In this document: in pieces, positions 1 through 5,788 of the stretch
How the letters are laid out: the number at the start of each line of letters is the position of its first letter
Position numbering within the stretch: position 1 is the first letter of the stretch
Assembly: GCA_023511325.1 (NCBI GenBank)
Contig: JAIMBU010000225.1
Location: 1 to 5,788, forward strand
Reading direction: 5' to 3'
Length of the DNA stretch: 5,788 nucleotides
Source of the DNA: Gorillibacterium sp.
GTDB taxonomy: Bacteria > Bacillota > Bacilli > Paenibacillales > NBRC-103111
Notes under the pieces: model-generated
The model's input: only the letters and a program-made list of their open reading frames with translations
Databases searched by the model: none
What the model was told of the DNA's origin: nothing
Translations under genes and position numbers: made by a program

Positions 1-44
1 CAAGAGGGGCTTACAAGCACCACTTGATGAAATGAGGTCGACTT

Positions 45-1637
45 ATGAAGGAACGAATAACCAAACGTTCTTACACCAACGTAGTAGTGCTTGCCATTTT
101 ACTTCTGGGCGGCATCACTTACTTAACCATCCGTTTTGCTCCGCTCGATGATTGGAGGCTAGCAGCCGGTTTATACGACAACAAGCTTGCAGTGATTAGT
201 ACGGCGGACATTCATGGAAACATCGTCTACAACGAAGTCAACGGCGGTTATTATTCACTGGATGAAGTCAATGTCGAGATGGGGATGCCGCTGATGAAAG
301 GGCTGGCTGACGAAATTCGGGCGAGTAACAAGAATTCTCTGTTGTTGGATAGTGGTGACATGTTTCATGGAACCAATGAAGCGAACGTGGAAGAGGCCAA
401 AGGAATCGTCGAGGTCGCCAACAAGATGGGCTACGATGCCATGGTAGCGGGCAATCATGATTTCGATTTTGGCTTCACAAGGCTTAGGGAAATCCAGTCA
501 GAGCTTAATTATCCGATTCTTTCGGGCAATACGCTCTATAAGGGTGAGGCGGCTTTCCCCTCTTATATTATCAAAGAAATGGACGGGATTAAGATTGGCA
601 TCTTCGGCTTGACGGTACCGGAATCCATGTCAAATATGAATGTATTTGGCGAGACGAATGTTGCTTTTATTGACCCCGTCCCGGTTGCTCGGAAGATTGT
701 GGAGGAGCTTCAGGGCAAAGACGTGAACGCAATCATATTCATCTCCCATCTAGGGGACGACCGAGACAAAGAACTGGTGCAGCAAGTACCCGGCATTGAT
801 CTGGTGCTGTGCGGTCATCATCACTGGCTGTACAAAAAAGCCGAGAAGATTGAGCACACCTATCTGGTGGAGGCCGGTTCCTACAGTACGCATGTTGGAT
901 TGGCTGAGATGTATTTTAAAAATGGCAAAATGAGCAAGGTGAAATGGAGCATTCATCAGACAAAGGATCGTTCTAAAGCGGACCAAGCAGTAGAAGCCAT
1001 AGCAGATAAATACCATGCGATCGCCTTGGAGCTGGGCAAGAAGATTGTTGGTACGTCTGAAGTGGATCTCGATGGCATGCGCACCCATGTGCGGACACAG
1101 GAAACAAATTTGGCTGATCTAGTGACGGATGCCATGCGCGAAGAAGGAAAAGCCGACCTTGCTCTGCTCAATGGCGGCGGTATCCGCGAAAGCATCGCCA
1201 AGGGCAACATCAGTCTTTATGATGTCGGCAAGCCGTTGCCCTTTGTCAATTCGCTGATGACCGTGGAGGTAAAGGGGGAGAAGGTGTATGCAGCCATCGA
1301 GCGTGGATTGCGGGCTTGGCCGTATGGCTCCAGTAACGGAGGGTTTCTCCAGGTTTCCGGCATCTCTTATGCCTTTGACGGCTCCAAGCCCGCAGGAAAG
1401 CGGCTGGTAAGCGTGACGATGAACGGCCAGCCGCTAGAGAAGGACAAGCTGTACAAGGTAGCAACTAACGATTATCTAGTTACTGGCGGAGATGAATTTG
1501 ACGAGTTTAAGGATGCCAAAAGACTAAGTAAAGGCGCGTTGCTGCGCGATGTTCTCGGCAACTATATCGCTTCAAAGGGCACCATTTCGCCAAAAACGGA
1601 AGAACGGATCAAGGTTATCAATCAGCGCTATAAATAA
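45..1637 (+). CDS. Membrane-anchored 5'-nucleotidase / UshA-type metallophosphatase
   Basis: A 530-residue two-domain enzyme of the 5'-nucleotidase/2',3'-cyclic phosphodiesterase family, expected to hydrolyse nucleotides or related phosphate esters outside the cytoplasm. A basic N-terminus (KERITKR) precedes a hydrophobic stretch at about residues 12-28. No clear signal-peptidase site follows, so a signal anchor with the enzyme facing outward is likely. The metallophosphoesterase domain (about 48-300) carries the metal ligands in order: D55-x-H57, GD at 104-105, GNHD at 136-139, H235 in FISHLGDD, and GHHH at 257-260. The C-terminal nucleotide-binding domain (about 335-515) shows NGGGIR at 376-381, GFLQVSG at 433-439 and NDYLVTGGDEF from 475. 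Every key residue is present and the length is normal for the family. The start ATG has a TGAGGT site (33-38) with about 7 nt spacing. No C-terminal LPxTG sorting motif is seen. It may be co-transcribed with the ACP gene 38 bp downstream. Family assignment is firm; the substrate is not known. Confidence 0.93.
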   Translation: MKERITKRSYTNVVVLAILLLGGITYLTIRFAPLDDWRLAAGLYDNKLAVISTADIHGNIVYNEVNGGYYSLDEVNVEMGMPLMKGLADEIRASNKNSLLLDSGDMFHGTNEANVEEAKGIVEVANKMGYDAMVAGNHDFDFGFTRLREIQSELNYPILSGNTLYKGEAAFPSYIIKEMDGIKIGIFGLTVPESMSNMNVFGETNVAFIDPVPVARKIVEELQGKDVNAIIFISHLGDDRDKELVQQVPGIDLVLCGHHHWLYKKAEKIEHTYLVEAGSYSTHVGLAEMYFKNGKMSKVKWSIHQTKDRSKADQAVEAIADKYHAIALELGKKIVGTSEVDLDGMRTHVRTQETNLADLVTDAMREEGKADLALLNGGGIRESIAKGNISLYDVGKPLPFVNSLMTVEVKGEKVYAAIERGLRAWPYGSSNGGFLQVSGISYAFDGSKPAGKRLVSVTMNGQPLEKDKLYKVATNDYLVTGGDEFDEFKDAKRLSKGALLRDVLGNYIASKGTISPKTEERIKVINQRYK

Positions 1638-1662
1638 TCACCCGTAAGAGCGGGTTGCGGAA

Positions 1663-1667
1663 GGTGG
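1663..1667 (+). promoter_or_regulatory. Ribosome-binding site deciding the ACP start
   Basis: AAGGTGG (1661-1667) matches the AAGGAGG consensus at six of seven bases and lies 8 nt before ATG 1676. The same site is only 2 nt from the in-frame ATG at 1670 and lies downstream of the possible TTG start at 1655. The 1676 start is therefore favoured. An alternative pairing using AGGTG (1662-1666) would suit ATG 1670, so the choice between these two ATGs is not absolute. Confidence 0.6.
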
Positions 1668-1675
1668 ACATGACC

Positions 1676-1930
1676 ATGAACAAGGAACAAGTAGAGCTCC
1701 AGATATGTGAAATGATTAGCAGATTAGCCCCCATGCCAGGCGATGGGATTAAACTGTCGGATGATCTCAGAAATACCTATGGGGTGGACTCGCTGATTTT
1801 GGTCGAATTGCTGGTTGAGATTGAGGAGGCCTTTGACATTGTATTCGACAGCAGCTCCTTAACGGGAGAGTTTTTCTCCACCGCTGGAACCATCGCCAAT
1901 TATGTTAGCCAAAAGCTGGAGGCAGCCTAA
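1676..1930 (+). CDS. Free-standing acyl carrier protein
   Basis: A discrete acyl/peptidyl carrier protein of 84 residues, the usual size. It would carry an acyl thioester on a 4'-phosphopantetheine arm in the cytoplasm. The attachment motif GVDSL places the modified serine at residue 39, at the start of helix II. The following acidic helix (VELLVEIEEAFDIVF) is the typical interaction surface for partner enzymes. The C-terminal helix is IANYVSQKLE. The frame extends upstream to a TTG at 1655 and an ATG at 1670, but the ribosome-binding site fits ATG 1676 best; the fold is unaffected by the choice. The stop TAA directly abuts the start of the BtrH-like gene, suggesting translational coupling and a carrier/transferase pair equivalent to BtrI/BtrH. 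The likely loading enzyme is the ligase encoded at 3194-4726. No phosphopantetheinyl transferase is in view, so a housekeeping Sfp-type enzyme must be supplied elsewhere. The cargo is not known. Confidence 0.92.
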   Translation: MNKEQVELQICEMISRLAPMPGDGIKLSDDLRNTYGVDSLILVELLVEIEEAFDIVFDSSSLTGEFFSTAGTIANYVSQKLEAA

Positions 1931-3082
1931 ATGGAGGGCGAGCAGGATGCACCAGTTGATTGGCAGCAAGCATTAGACGTTCCAAGGTATTATGAGCCCT
2001 ATGTCAACGACTGCTTCGCCAACGCTTACGGATCATTACTGGCGCACAAAGGGCTTGATCCCGCTATTGGACTCGCGGATTACCTATGTTTTATGTACGA
2101 CTCGGAGCTGGAGTATATTGGCGTCAATTTTCTCAACCGGGTGTCAGCAACCGTTGAATTCACCGAAGAAGAGCTGAATTCGTCCATGCCCTTTGCCTAT
2201 TTGCCTGCTACTTCTCTCTATGGCAAATGTGATCGGAAAGATATTCATCAGTCGGACCACGAGCATTTCCAAATTCACATGTATTACCATGATGATCCTG
2301 GTGTAGCCGATGCCCGCGTGAAAGAGCTTCTAAATCAAAGTGAGCCGATCATTGTTGTCGTCGATCTGTACGAGATTCATTACCACCGGGCGTACAAGCA
2401 GCAGCACGGCTTACATGCGATCGTCGTCACTGGCTATGATGAAAGGTTGCAGGAATACGTACTCTTCGACAAATATGCGATGTCCAGCAGCGATTTTGAT
2501 GGGGCATTGTCCATGGAAGAAGTGGCAGCAGGCCGGATCGCCGAATGCGAGAATACAAATCCACTGACGGGTACGATCTTGCGACCGATTCGAAACTTGT
2601 GGATGGAGCTCCATGTTCATCCGGAGTTTCACTTCTCTGAGGAGCGAGCAAAAGCACTTGTACGCGGAAGCTGTCTGAGAATGAGAGGACAGGAGCAGGT
2701 CCATGGGCGTGTTTGCGGGTTTACCGCGCTTGATGCCTACATCGATCGCTTGCTGAGCAAGCGATCAGTCGTTTTTGATGATACGGAGAAATATCGCTTT
2801 CGCTTCTATTATAATATGGCGCTGAAAACTGTAGCCCGCCAACGCAAGCGTTTCAAAGCCTTTCTATCAGCGGCAGATGCGGCATTTGGTTGGGACACAC
2901 TTCGTCATGTGCAGAACGGACTGGATGAAGCTGCGCTCCGCTGGGATATCGCTGCCAACCTGTCGCTCAAGCTTGGCATCACCGGTAAGCTGGTCAATCT
3001 TGATGAACTGGCTGGACAGCTACGTATGGCACAACGTGCAGAGGAACAGGTAGTTGCTTGGCTGGAGGCCTGGTGCATGTAG
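1931..3082 (+). CDS. BtrH-like acyltransferase candidate (BtrH_N family)
   Basis: A 383-residue protein resembling the butirosin BtrH N-terminal family. BtrH takes an acyl chain from a carrier protein and joins it to an amine of an aminoglycoside. Diagnostic features are the early cysteine motif NDCFANAYGSLL (C28), the strand IIVVVDLYEIHYH (140-152), then GLHAIVVTGYD (H162) and VLFDKY (D180). This Cys-His-Asp order fits a papain-like nucleophile triad; the assignment is mine from motif spacing. The C-terminal part (about 220-383) is mainly helical and probably corresponds to the poorly characterised region (DUF4872-like) found after BtrH_N domains. GGAGG (1918-1922) sits 8 nt before the ATG. 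The start directly follows the ACP stop, which supports the ACP as acyl donor. It could instead be a thiol hydrolase or peptidase-like enzyme of the same fold. The acceptor is unknown and no aminoglycoside genes are visible. A perfect 23-nt palindrome lies within the coding sequence at 2744-2766. Confidence 0.78.
   Translation: MEGEQDAPVDWQQALDVPRYYEPYVNDCFANAYGSLLAHKGLDPAIGLADYLCFMYDSELEYIGVNFLNRVSATVEFTEEELNSSMPFAYLPATSLYGKCDRKDIHQSDHEHFQIHMYYHDDPGVADARVKELLNQSEPIIVVVDLYEIHYHRAYKQQHGLHAIVVTGYDERLQEYVLFDKYAMSSSDFDGALSMEEVAAGRIAECENTNPLTGTILRPIRNLWMELHVHPEFHFSEERAKALVRGSCLRMRGQEQVHGRVCGFTALDAYIDRLLSKRSVVFDDTEKYRFRFYYNMALKTVARQRKRFKAFLSAADAAFGWDTLRHVQNGLDEAALRWDIAANLSLKLGITGKLVNLDELAGQLRMAQRAEEQVVAWLEAWCM
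2744..2766. repeat. Perfect 23-nt palindrome inside the BtrH-like gene
   Basis: GATCGCTTGCT, one central G, then AGCAAGCGATC: an 11-1-11 inverted repeat with no mismatch. In mRNA it would form a 10-bp stem with a UGA loop. It encodes DRLLSKRS (residues 272-279) in the helical C-terminal part. In random sequence of this length a perfect 11-bp dyad with a tiny loop is expected only about 0.01 times. Function is unknown; a protein-binding site or a stable mRNA hairpin are both possible. Confidence 0.6.
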
Positions 3083-3092
3083 TGCGAGATGG

Positions 3093-3124
3093 TCTGTTGC
3101 AGCGAGAGGCAGATATTTTTATTT
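3093..3124 (+). terminator. Possible weak intrinsic terminator
   Basis: TCTGTT (3093-3098) can pair with GGCAGA (3108-3113) through four Watson-Crick and two G-U pairs. The loop is 9 nt and is followed by TATTTTTATTT (3114-3124). The layout suits a factor-independent terminator just after the BtrH-like stop codon, but the stem is short and weak. If real it would give only partial termination. The same T-rich block could be promoter DNA instead. Confidence 0.25.
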
Positions 3125-3125
3125 A

Positions 3126-3172
3126 AGTAATTGTTCTCAGTTAGGAGCGAGAAAACAGGTGAGAACATTACT
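3126..3172 (+). promoter_or_regulatory. Bulged 13-bp inverted repeat before the ligase gene
   Basis: AGTAATTGTTCTCA (3126-3139) is complementary to TGAGAACATTACT (3160-3172): eight contiguous pairs, one unpaired T, then five more pairs, enclosing 20 nt. It ends 8 bases before the GGGAGGG ribosome-binding site (3180-3186) of the ligase. No T-run follows, so it is not an ordinary terminator. It could be an operator for a dimeric regulator or an RNA structure that controls ligase translation. I recognise no known operator in it. Confidence 0.5.
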
Positions 3173-3193
3173 CAATAGTGGGAGGGATACGTA

Positions 3194-4726
3194 ATGAGTC
3201 ACCCGAATTCACCCTGGCAGCTTTTTCTGGAAAGCTGCGGCAAGTATGGCGATTCGCCATTGTTGATCTACAACGACTGCATCTACAGCTACCAGCAGAT
3301 GCACACTAAGGTGCTGGCGTTCTCGGAGCTGATTGAACAGTGGGACTTCACCATGGGAGGTATGTTTCTTCCCAACTGTCCGACATTCATTACTGGCATG
3401 CTTGCCCTGAATCGTTGTGACAAAACCTTTGTCTCGTTATCTTATCAGTTCAAAGGAGAAGCCCTGCTTGAGTTGCTTGATTATTCCGATGTAGAGCTAC
3501 TGGTAACCGATGCCAAAGGATGGGCGGCCATTCGTGAGCGTGTAGGCGCACTTAACATTCGTATTGTACTTGAGCTTCAACCGGATGAAACGTTCCTTAT
3601 CCATGAATGGCCAAACAAGGAACGCCGACCACTGCCGGGAATAAGCCGCGAAACTTTTGGACTCTGCTTTACTTCCGGCTCCACCTCGAGGCCGAAAGGG
3701 ATCGTCCTTTCGAATCAGGCAGTGGTGGGGAATGCGCTTGCCATTGCCGAACGGTTGAACTTTGCCGAAGGAGATCGGACCATTCTGCCTCGTTCACTTG
3801 CTCAAGCGAGCCCCATCGCAGGGGATGTGTTTATGGCGATGAGCCGGGGCGGAGCGATTATTTTGCTGAACAATGTTTTTCATCCGGCTATTTTCCTCAA
3901 GGCTATTCAGGACTATCAGGCCAACCAGTTCTACATCGTCCGCACCATGCTGCTGCAATTGCTCGAATATCCTCATCTGAATGACTATGATCTGAGCTCC
4001 GTGAAGCGAATCCTGATCGGGGGCATGATCAATCCCCTGCTTATTTATCAAGAGGCTGCACGGTATGTGCCCCATGCTAAGGTCTATAACGCATACGGTG
4101 CGTCGGAGGCAGTGGCCCGCGTTACGCTCGGTGAGCATGATGACGTAACCACATTATCCTGTGTCATTGGCAAGCCGGTTCGTGGTTGCTCGATCGTCAT
4201 TCTGCGGGAGGATGGAACAGAAGCCGCAGTCGGTGAAACAGGAGAACTTTACATCACGAGCGATTATGTGATGGATGGGTACTACAAGCAAGAGGAGACG
4301 ACGCGAGAAGTGCTGACTCCCCACGGACTGCGGGTGAAGGACATGGGCTATCAGGATGAAGCGGGAAGGTATTACGTGGTGAGCCGCTGTGACGATATGA
4401 TCATGCAGGGCGGAAGCAGGGCTTATCCTGCTGACATTGAAGAGGTGTTGCTGCGGCATCCTGCTGTGAGCGAGACGGTGGTATTAGGAGTGGATGACAA
4501 GAAGCTGGGACAACGCATTGTTGCTTTTGTCTGTCTCAAGCCGGGTATCGTAGCTGACGGCAAGGACCTGTACAGATGGTGTATTGCCGAGCTTGAGGAT
4601 CGCAAGATACCTAAGGAAATTCATATTGTCGATTTCATTCCACGTAATGTAATCGGTAAAATCAACAAACATGAAGTCGAGAGCCTATATAGCATTTTAC
4701 TGAATAAAGAGGAGGCATTCTCATGA
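3194..4726 (+). CDS. Stand-alone AMP-forming acyl ligase (acyl-CoA synthetase/acyl-ACP ligase type)
   Basis: A 510-residue member of the ANL adenylating superfamily. It would activate a carboxylic acid with ATP to an acyl-AMP and pass it to a thiol, here probably the ACP arm. Visible motifs are the P-loop FTSGSTSRPKG (159-169), YNAYGASEA (298-306), GELYI (350-354), the ribose-binding aspartate D383 in RVKDMGY (the usual TGD reads VKD), hinge region SRCDDMIMQGG (397-407) followed by PADIEEVL, and the catalytic lysine K489 in IPRNVIGKI. The hinge and C-domain look like FadD/OSB-CoA ligases rather than NRPS A domains, and no fused carrier domain is present, so an aryl or alkyl acid is a more likely substrate than an amino acid. 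This is inference. A strong GGGAGGG site lies 7 nt before the ATG. The stop overlaps the next gene's start (ATGA). A long inverted repeat precedes the gene and may control it. CoA as acceptor cannot be excluded. Confidence 0.9.
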   Translation: MSHPNSPWQLFLESCGKYGDSPLLIYNDCIYSYQQMHTKVLAFSELIEQWDFTMGGMFLPNCPTFITGMLALNRCDKTFVSLSYQFKGEALLELLDYSDVELLVTDAKGWAAIRERVGALNIRIVLELQPDETFLIHEWPNKERRPLPGISRETFGLCFTSGSTSRPKGIVLSNQAVVGNALAIAERLNFAEGDRTILPRSLAQASPIAGDVFMAMSRGGAIILLNNVFHPAIFLKAIQDYQANQFYIVRTMLLQLLEYPHLNDYDLSSVKRILIGGMINPLLIYQEAARYVPHAKVYNAYGASEAVARVTLGEHDDVTTLSCVIGKPVRGCSIVILREDGTEAAVGETGELYITSDYVMDGYYKQEETTREVLTPHGLRVKDMGYQDEAGRYYVVSRCDDMIMQGGSRAYPADIEEVLLRHPAVSETVVLGVDDKKLGQRIVAFVCLKPGIVADGKDLYRWCIAELEDRKIPKEIHIVDFIPRNVIGKINKHEVESLYSILLNKEEAFS

Positions 4727-5766
4727 ATCGGCAAGAGCTAACCCCGGAAAGACAATTAATCCTGATGGCTTCGGTTGAGGTAGATGAAGGACAGCAGGAG
4801 AAGCTTGAGCTGCTTCTGGCTGAGCGTCTGGAGTGGTCGGAGATTGTCTATCAGATGATCACTCACCGAACGCTTAACATGCTGACCTACAACCTGAAGA
4901 AATTTGGACTGTTTGAACAACTAGAAGGAGAGCTGAAGCGCATCCTCAACCTCCAGTGGGCGGCTTATCGGGAGCGTAATGGCTTATATGCGAGCAAGCT
5001 GACTGAAATCCTCCGTGTTTTTGCCGAGAGGAACTTGGTGTTAACGGTGCTGAAGGGCAATCTGCTGGTAAATACCGTTTATCCCTCGATCGAAACAAGA
5101 TCGTTCAATGATCTGGATTTCCTCATGCAGCTGGCGGATGTGAATGCAGTCACCGAAGCATTGGAAAGCTTGGGTTATGTCCAGGGAGAATATGACGCTG
5201 AGCAACATGAGATTAAGGTAGCCTCACGCAAGGCCAAGATGGTCCACCAGATGACGACTCACGAAATCCAAGAATTCATACAATTATGTGATAATCCCTT
5301 TGCTCCTGTCGTAGAGGTGGATGTAAATCACGATATTCTATGGAGGGGAAATTGTCCTTACAAGGTTCCGACACCTGACCTGATCAGCCGAGCCGTTCCT
5401 ATTGATTTGTATGGAGCCCGTGGCTATCGTCTGGATCATGCTGACAACATTATTCAGCTCTGCTGCCACCTATATAAGGAAGCAACCCTCATGGTCTGGA
5501 TCACCAACCTCAAGGATCTGAAGCTATATAAGTTCGCCGATCTTTACATGTACATTCGTAAATTCGCTGAGGAAATTGACTGGAAGGGGCTCACTGAACG
5601 GATCGCCCATTATGGGCTAGAGAAGGTGATCTATTACAATTTTCACTACATTGGTCTGCTCTTTGATGCGATTGTTCCGGAGCATGTGCTGCAGATGCTT
5701 CCACCGGTGGATCTCAATTTAATGGATCAAAATGCGATTGACATTGACCAGCGTTCCGTATGGTAG
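4723..5766 (+). CDS. Nucleotidyltransferase-fold protein, NTP_transf_5 type
   Basis: A 347-residue protein resembling the uncharacterised nucleotidyltransferase family often encoded within peptide and natural-product clusters. An N-terminal helical region (1-100) leads to LTVLKG (107-112), then RSFNDLDFLM (126-135). Here D130 and D132 would hold catalytic metal and K111-G112 replaces the usual Gly-Ser. EVDVNHDILW (198-207) supplies a possible third acidic ligand (E198 or D200) and the family's conserved histidine (H203). A helical C-terminal half includes IIQLCCHLYKEA (243-254). It would transfer a nucleotide to a hydroxyl, phosphate or protein, but the acceptor is unknown for the family. The ATG overlaps the ligase stop as ATGA, with GGAGG (4711-4715) at 7 nt spacing, so the two are translationally coupled. 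The C-terminus ends at a TAG after SVW; the same frame continues beyond it as NDFFTLL to the window edge, so a premature stop is possible. Family assignment comes from motif recall. Confidence 0.8.
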   Translation: MNRQELTPERQLILMASVEVDEGQQEKLELLLAERLEWSEIVYQMITHRTLNMLTYNLKKFGLFEQLEGELKRILNLQWAAYRERNGLYASKLTEILRVFAERNLVLTVLKGNLLVNTVYPSIETRSFNDLDFLMQLADVNAVTEALESLGYVQGEYDAEQHEIKVASRKAKMVHQMTTHEIQEFIQLCDNPFAPVVEVDVNHDILWRGNCPYKVPTPDLISRAVPIDLYGARGYRLDHADNIIQLCCHLYKEATLMVWITNLKDLKLYKFADLYMYIRKFAEEIDWKGLTERIAHYGLEKVIYYNFHYIGLLFDAIVPEHVLQMLPPVDLNLMDQNAIDIDQRSVW

Positions 5767-5788
5767 AATGACTTTTTTACCCTTCTGT

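Noticed and set aside
1..35. C-terminal end of an upstream gene
   Set aside because: Two frames reach stops here (TGA 25-27 and TGA 33-35), but each gives only eight to ten residues with nothing recognisable, so neither can be called.
750..1088. Antisense open frames within the nucleotidase, BtrH-like and ligase genes
   Set aside because: They lie wholly inside well-supported genes, lack ribosome-binding sites and show no recognisable motifs.
1399..1435. Nine-bp inverted repeat AGCGGCTGG/CCAGCCGCT in the nucleotidase gene
   Set aside because: With a 19-nt loop a match of this size is expected by chance about every second window, and it lies inside conserved coding sequence.
1640..1655. Small hairpin ACCCG/CGGGT between the nucleotidase and ACP genes
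   Set aside because: Only five pairs and no T-run, so it is not a credible terminator.
1655..1675. TTG at 1655 or ATG at 1670 as the ACP start
   Set aside because: The AAGGTGG ribosome-binding site lies after the TTG and only 2 nt before ATG 1670, while ATG 1676 has the 8-nt spacing seen for the neighbouring genes. ATG 1670 remains a weaker alternative.
3097..3125. Promoter TTGCAG - 17 nt - TATTTA in the gap before the ligase
   Set aside because: The -35 is reasonable but the -10 matches the consensus at only three of six positions, and a separate promoter is not needed in this compact operon.
5700..5711. Palindrome TCCACCGGTGGA near the end of the nucleotidyltransferase gene
   Set aside because: Only six bp per arm with no loop for an RNA hairpin; within chance expectation and in coding DNA.
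5768..5788. ATG at 5768 as the start of a next gene
   Set aside because: No ribosome-binding site precedes it and only seven codons are visible, so it cannot be supported.

Overview
The window reads as chromosomal DNA of a low-to-mid GC Firmicute, most likely Paenibacillaceae (Paenibacillus or Brevibacillus). This is inferred from roughly balanced base composition, strong purine-rich Shine-Dalgarno sites (GGAGG type) 7-8 nt before most starts, tight co-directional gene packing, and the protein types. No species can be named from the sequence alone.

All five genes are on the + strand. Positions 45-1637 encode a membrane-anchored UshA/5'-nucleotidase-type metallophosphatase. After 38 bp comes a free-standing acyl carrier protein (1676-1930), directly abutted by a BtrH-like acyltransferase candidate (1931-3082; the TAA stop is followed immediately by ATG). 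A 111-bp gap (3083-3193) holds a T-rich stretch and a long inverted repeat. It is followed by a stand-alone AMP-forming acyl ligase (3194-4726), which overlaps by ATGA a nucleotidyltransferase-fold protein of the NTP_transf_5 type (4723-5766). Only 44 bp and 22 bp of flank are visible, so the ends of the operon are not seen.

Together the genes resemble a small tailoring cassette from a natural-product cluster. The ligase would adenylate a carboxylic acid and load it on the phosphopantetheine arm of the ACP. The BtrH-like protein would then transfer the acyl group to an amine or alcohol acceptor, as BtrH does in butirosin biosynthesis, where it moves the gamma-Glu-AHBA side chain from the BtrI carrier to an aminoglycoside. 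The nucleotidyltransferase-like protein and the extracytoplasmic nucleotidase could modify, protect or release the product, but their substrates cannot be read from the sequence.

Two non-coding signals stand out: a bulged 13-bp inverted repeat just before the ligase ribosome-binding site, and a perfect 23-nt palindrome inside the BtrH-like gene. The nucleotidyltransferase frame also ends in a TAG after which the same frame continues with plausible residues to the window edge.
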